From the NCBI GenBank assembly GCA_937995755.1, contig CALKJD010000022.1, positions 1 to 54,521 of the forward strand: 54,521 bases of DNA, written 5' to 3'. How positions within the stretch are numbered: position 1 is the stretch's first letter; every line of letters begins with the position of its first letter. Both the position numbers and the translations under genes were made by a program. Below, piece by piece: positions 53,281-54,521 of this stretch. The notes beneath the pieces are model-generated. The model had not been told where the DNA came from. It did no database searches and saw nothing but the letters and a program-made list of their open reading frames with translations. Source of the stretch: an uncultured Saprospiraceae bacterium (GTDB lineage Bacteria > Bacteroidota > Bacteroidia > Chitinophagales > Saprospiraceae).

Positions 53281-53844
53281 TCAAGCTTGATGCCTAATTC
53301 GGCTGAGAGTCTCCTGTGTCATGCCAAGGTATGAGGCAATATGTCCTAATGGTACACGATATGATATGTCTGGAAATTCGGAGTTCATATAGTCGTATCG
53401 TTCTCTAGCTGTCTGGAACTGGATCGCATTTAACTTACTGGCTACCTTTGCTAACATATCAATAGAGAGTAATCTCACAAAGGTTTCCATTTTATGGTAT
53501 TTAGCTAATAGAGTTTCAATCTTTCCATATGATATACTGTATAGCACAGAATCGTCTAAAGCTTCTAAGTAGTAATAGCTAGGGCTTTGCTTGAAGAAAC
53601 TATCTGCACTAGACATAAATACTCCTTCACCAAAAAACCATTGCGTTACTTCTTTACCATCTTTTTTGAGGTAATAGCTTCTACCCATTCCTTCTTCAAT
53701 AAAATATATATTCTTGCAGACCTGGCCTTCTTTGATCAAGAGATGATTTTTTGCTACTTCTATTTTAGTGAAGTTTTCGAGGATGTCATTTAACTCTTCT
53801 TGAGAAAAAGAAACATACGATATCAGAAAGTCTTCTAAAGTCAT
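53281..53844 (-). CDS. Crp/Fnr family transcriptional regulator
   Basis: The product has 187 residues. The N-terminal cyclic-nucleotide-binding-like fold is visible (FTKIEVAKNHLLIKEGQVCK, YFIEEGMGRSYYLKKDGKEV, FFGEGVFMSSADSFF) but lacks the clear cAMP-contact residues. The HTH is at the C-terminus (RVPLGHIASYLGMTQETLSR). It is the first gene of the minus-strand efflux cluster and ends 89 bp before the TolC start, with a palindromic site in between. It probably controls the efflux operon and possibly itself. No Cys cluster for an Fe-S centre is seen. Confidence 0.85.
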   Translation of the reverse strand: MTLEDFLISYVSFSQEELNDILENFTKIEVAKNHLLIKEGQVCKNIYFIEEGMGRSYYLKKDGKEVTQWFFGEGVFMSSADSFFKQSPSYYYLEALDDSVLYSISYGKIETLLAKYHKMETFVRLLSIDMLAKVASKLNAIQFQTARERYDYMNSEFPDISYRVPLGHIASYLGMTQETLSRIRHQA

Positions 53845-53971
53845 AAAATTTTAATTTGTAAATAGATTGCTTTGGATCGGCTATATCTATAGTGCTATTA
53901 AGGTTTTAAAAATTTCGCAACAACAATTTTTTCATTCAACTTAGGGCTATTATAGATGTCAAGAGTTCCAT

Positions 53972-54367
53972 TTATAGTCTGTACGTTTTCAAATCCAGTA
54001 CTAGAAAAGAGCATTTTGAGAGATGGTTAAGGTGAATCCATGATCTTAATGAAATAATGCTGCGATCGAAAATGATAACATGTAACCTTCCCCATCTTAG
54101 GACAGGTTTTAAGTTAAAAATATTCATTTGAATAACTTGTAGTTCTTCAAATACTCTAGGGCTAATTTTACCTAGAGATTTATGAGGGTGATTATCATTA
54201 TAATCATCTTTCCATTTCCCACATATTATATTAACCTGAGATAATGAACCAAAAATATATGCGTCTAGTACATCTTCTCTAAAGTGTCTGTTGAATCGTT
54301 CTACATATGCATTTTGAGTTGGAGTGCCTGGCTTTATGTGTTCTAATAGTATGCCTTTATTTACCAC
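53972..54367 (-). pseudogene. IS3-family OrfB remnant (integrase C-terminal part)
   Basis: Residues 7-55 (EHIKPGTPTQNAYVERFNRH, FREDVLDAYIF, DDYNDNHPHKSLGKISPRVF) are the end of an IS3-family transposase catalytic domain, including the conserved Glu. The N-terminal two thirds with the DD residues are missing. The frame continues through the terminal repeat at 54081-54104 into flanking DNA, so the last 40 residues are not transposase. It directly follows the OrfA remnant, with most of OrfB deleted. Confidence 0.85.
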
Positions 54368-54521
54368 TTTTTTGAGATTACATCTTTGAGAGCCATGTTA
54401 TCAATTGCCGCATCCGCATACATTTGCTTCAACTTCCTGTTTTCTTCTTCCAATTCCTTTAATCTCTTCAATTGACTCGAATCCATACCGTTGTACTTTT
54501 TGCGCCAATTATAGAATGTTG
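54081..54521 (-). mobile_element. IS3-family insertion sequence, internally deleted, cut by the window edge
   Basis: TGTAACCTTCCCCATCTTAG followed by GACA (54081-54104) is the right terminal inverted repeat with the TG...CA ends of IS3 elements. The OrfB and OrfA remnants read towards it on the minus strand. The left end is beyond the window, so the target-site duplication cannot be checked. Confidence 0.75.
54361..54519 (-). pseudogene. IS3-family OrfA remnant (C-terminal part)
   Basis: The visible part reads TFYNWRKKYNGMDSSQLKRL, then KELEEENRKLKQMYADAAID and NMALKDVISKKW-stop, the HTH end and leucine-zipper-like region of IS3 OrfA. The start is beyond the window. It overlaps the OrfB remnant by seven bases. 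Confidence 0.75.

Noticed and set aside
1-54521. tRNA genes, rRNA genes or CRISPR array
   Set aside because: No cloverleaf with a GTTCGAnTC arm, rRNA core sequence or evenly spaced direct repeats were noticed on either strand; a dedicated search was not possible.

Overview
The window looks like a chromosomal segment of an AT-rich member of the Bacteroidota, most likely a marine or gliding lineage such as the Saprospiria, although the exact taxon cannot be fixed from sequence alone. Supporting signs are fused SecDF, a GLPGLI protein next to a large TonB-receptor-like barrel, a Porin_10-type porin, several secreted proteins with type IX secretion (T9SS) C-terminal sorting domains, a BetR-like HTH protein, and promoters matching the Bacteroidota -7 consensus TAnnTTTG (at 3291, 26973, 40444 and, on the minus strand, 53223). 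I found no rRNA, tRNA or CRISPR array.

Region by region. 1-3117 is an accessory area: the 3' end of a large gene with an HExxH metallopeptidase-like module, a lipoprotein overlapping its end, then at least two decayed copies of similar modules, each followed by a small lipoprotein. This looks like a polymorphic toxin/immunity locus in decay. 3319-11545 holds mostly housekeeping or regulatory genes: a bestrophin-like channel, DUF1415, a membrane protein plus LuxR-type response regulator, an LRR T9SS protein, an NtrC-type regulator that lacks the usual C-terminal HTH, a LOG-family protein, a GNAT acetyltransferase and DUF2200. 11726-13927 is a two-component-type propeller protein with a T9SS tail. 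It is flanked by the intact DUF2200 gene on one side and a 47-bp copy of that gene's 3' end on the other. 14359-14521 carries a duplicated terminator-like hairpin.

15021-21420 contains a porin, an SPFH protein and a membrane protein with a possible LAS-type peptidase domain, followed by a BetR-like regulator and a small exported protein. Between the SPFH gene and the membrane protein, bounded by two strong terminators, is the most striking non-coding signal: five degenerate hairpins with the same 11-nt loop length, a related loop sequence and different but mostly complementary stems (18577-18884). 21424-31000 has the GLPGLI/OMP pair, a small barrel protein, an MsbA-like ABC exporter, a small exported protein and MurB.

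31257-38070 has a T9SS protein whose ideal start is out of frame by one A in an A8 run, lipoproteins, a heme-export/cytochrome c unit (CcsA and CcmD-like) and an overlapping glutamate dehydrogenase gene. 38362-38671 is a small HTH gene with a 26-bp near-perfect palindrome just upstream, probably autoregulatory. Then follow a trans-sulfuration enzyme, SecDF, and an M49-like lipoprotein peptidase. 45843-49393 on the minus strand carries three exported proteins.

49645-53844 is a compact efflux unit: Crp/Fnr-type regulator, TolC, HlyD-type adaptor and ABC-2 permease. A TTTGAC-N4-GTCAAA site sits about 41 bp upstream of the predicted start of transcription. The right edge is an internally deleted IS3-family element whose right terminal repeat is at 54081.
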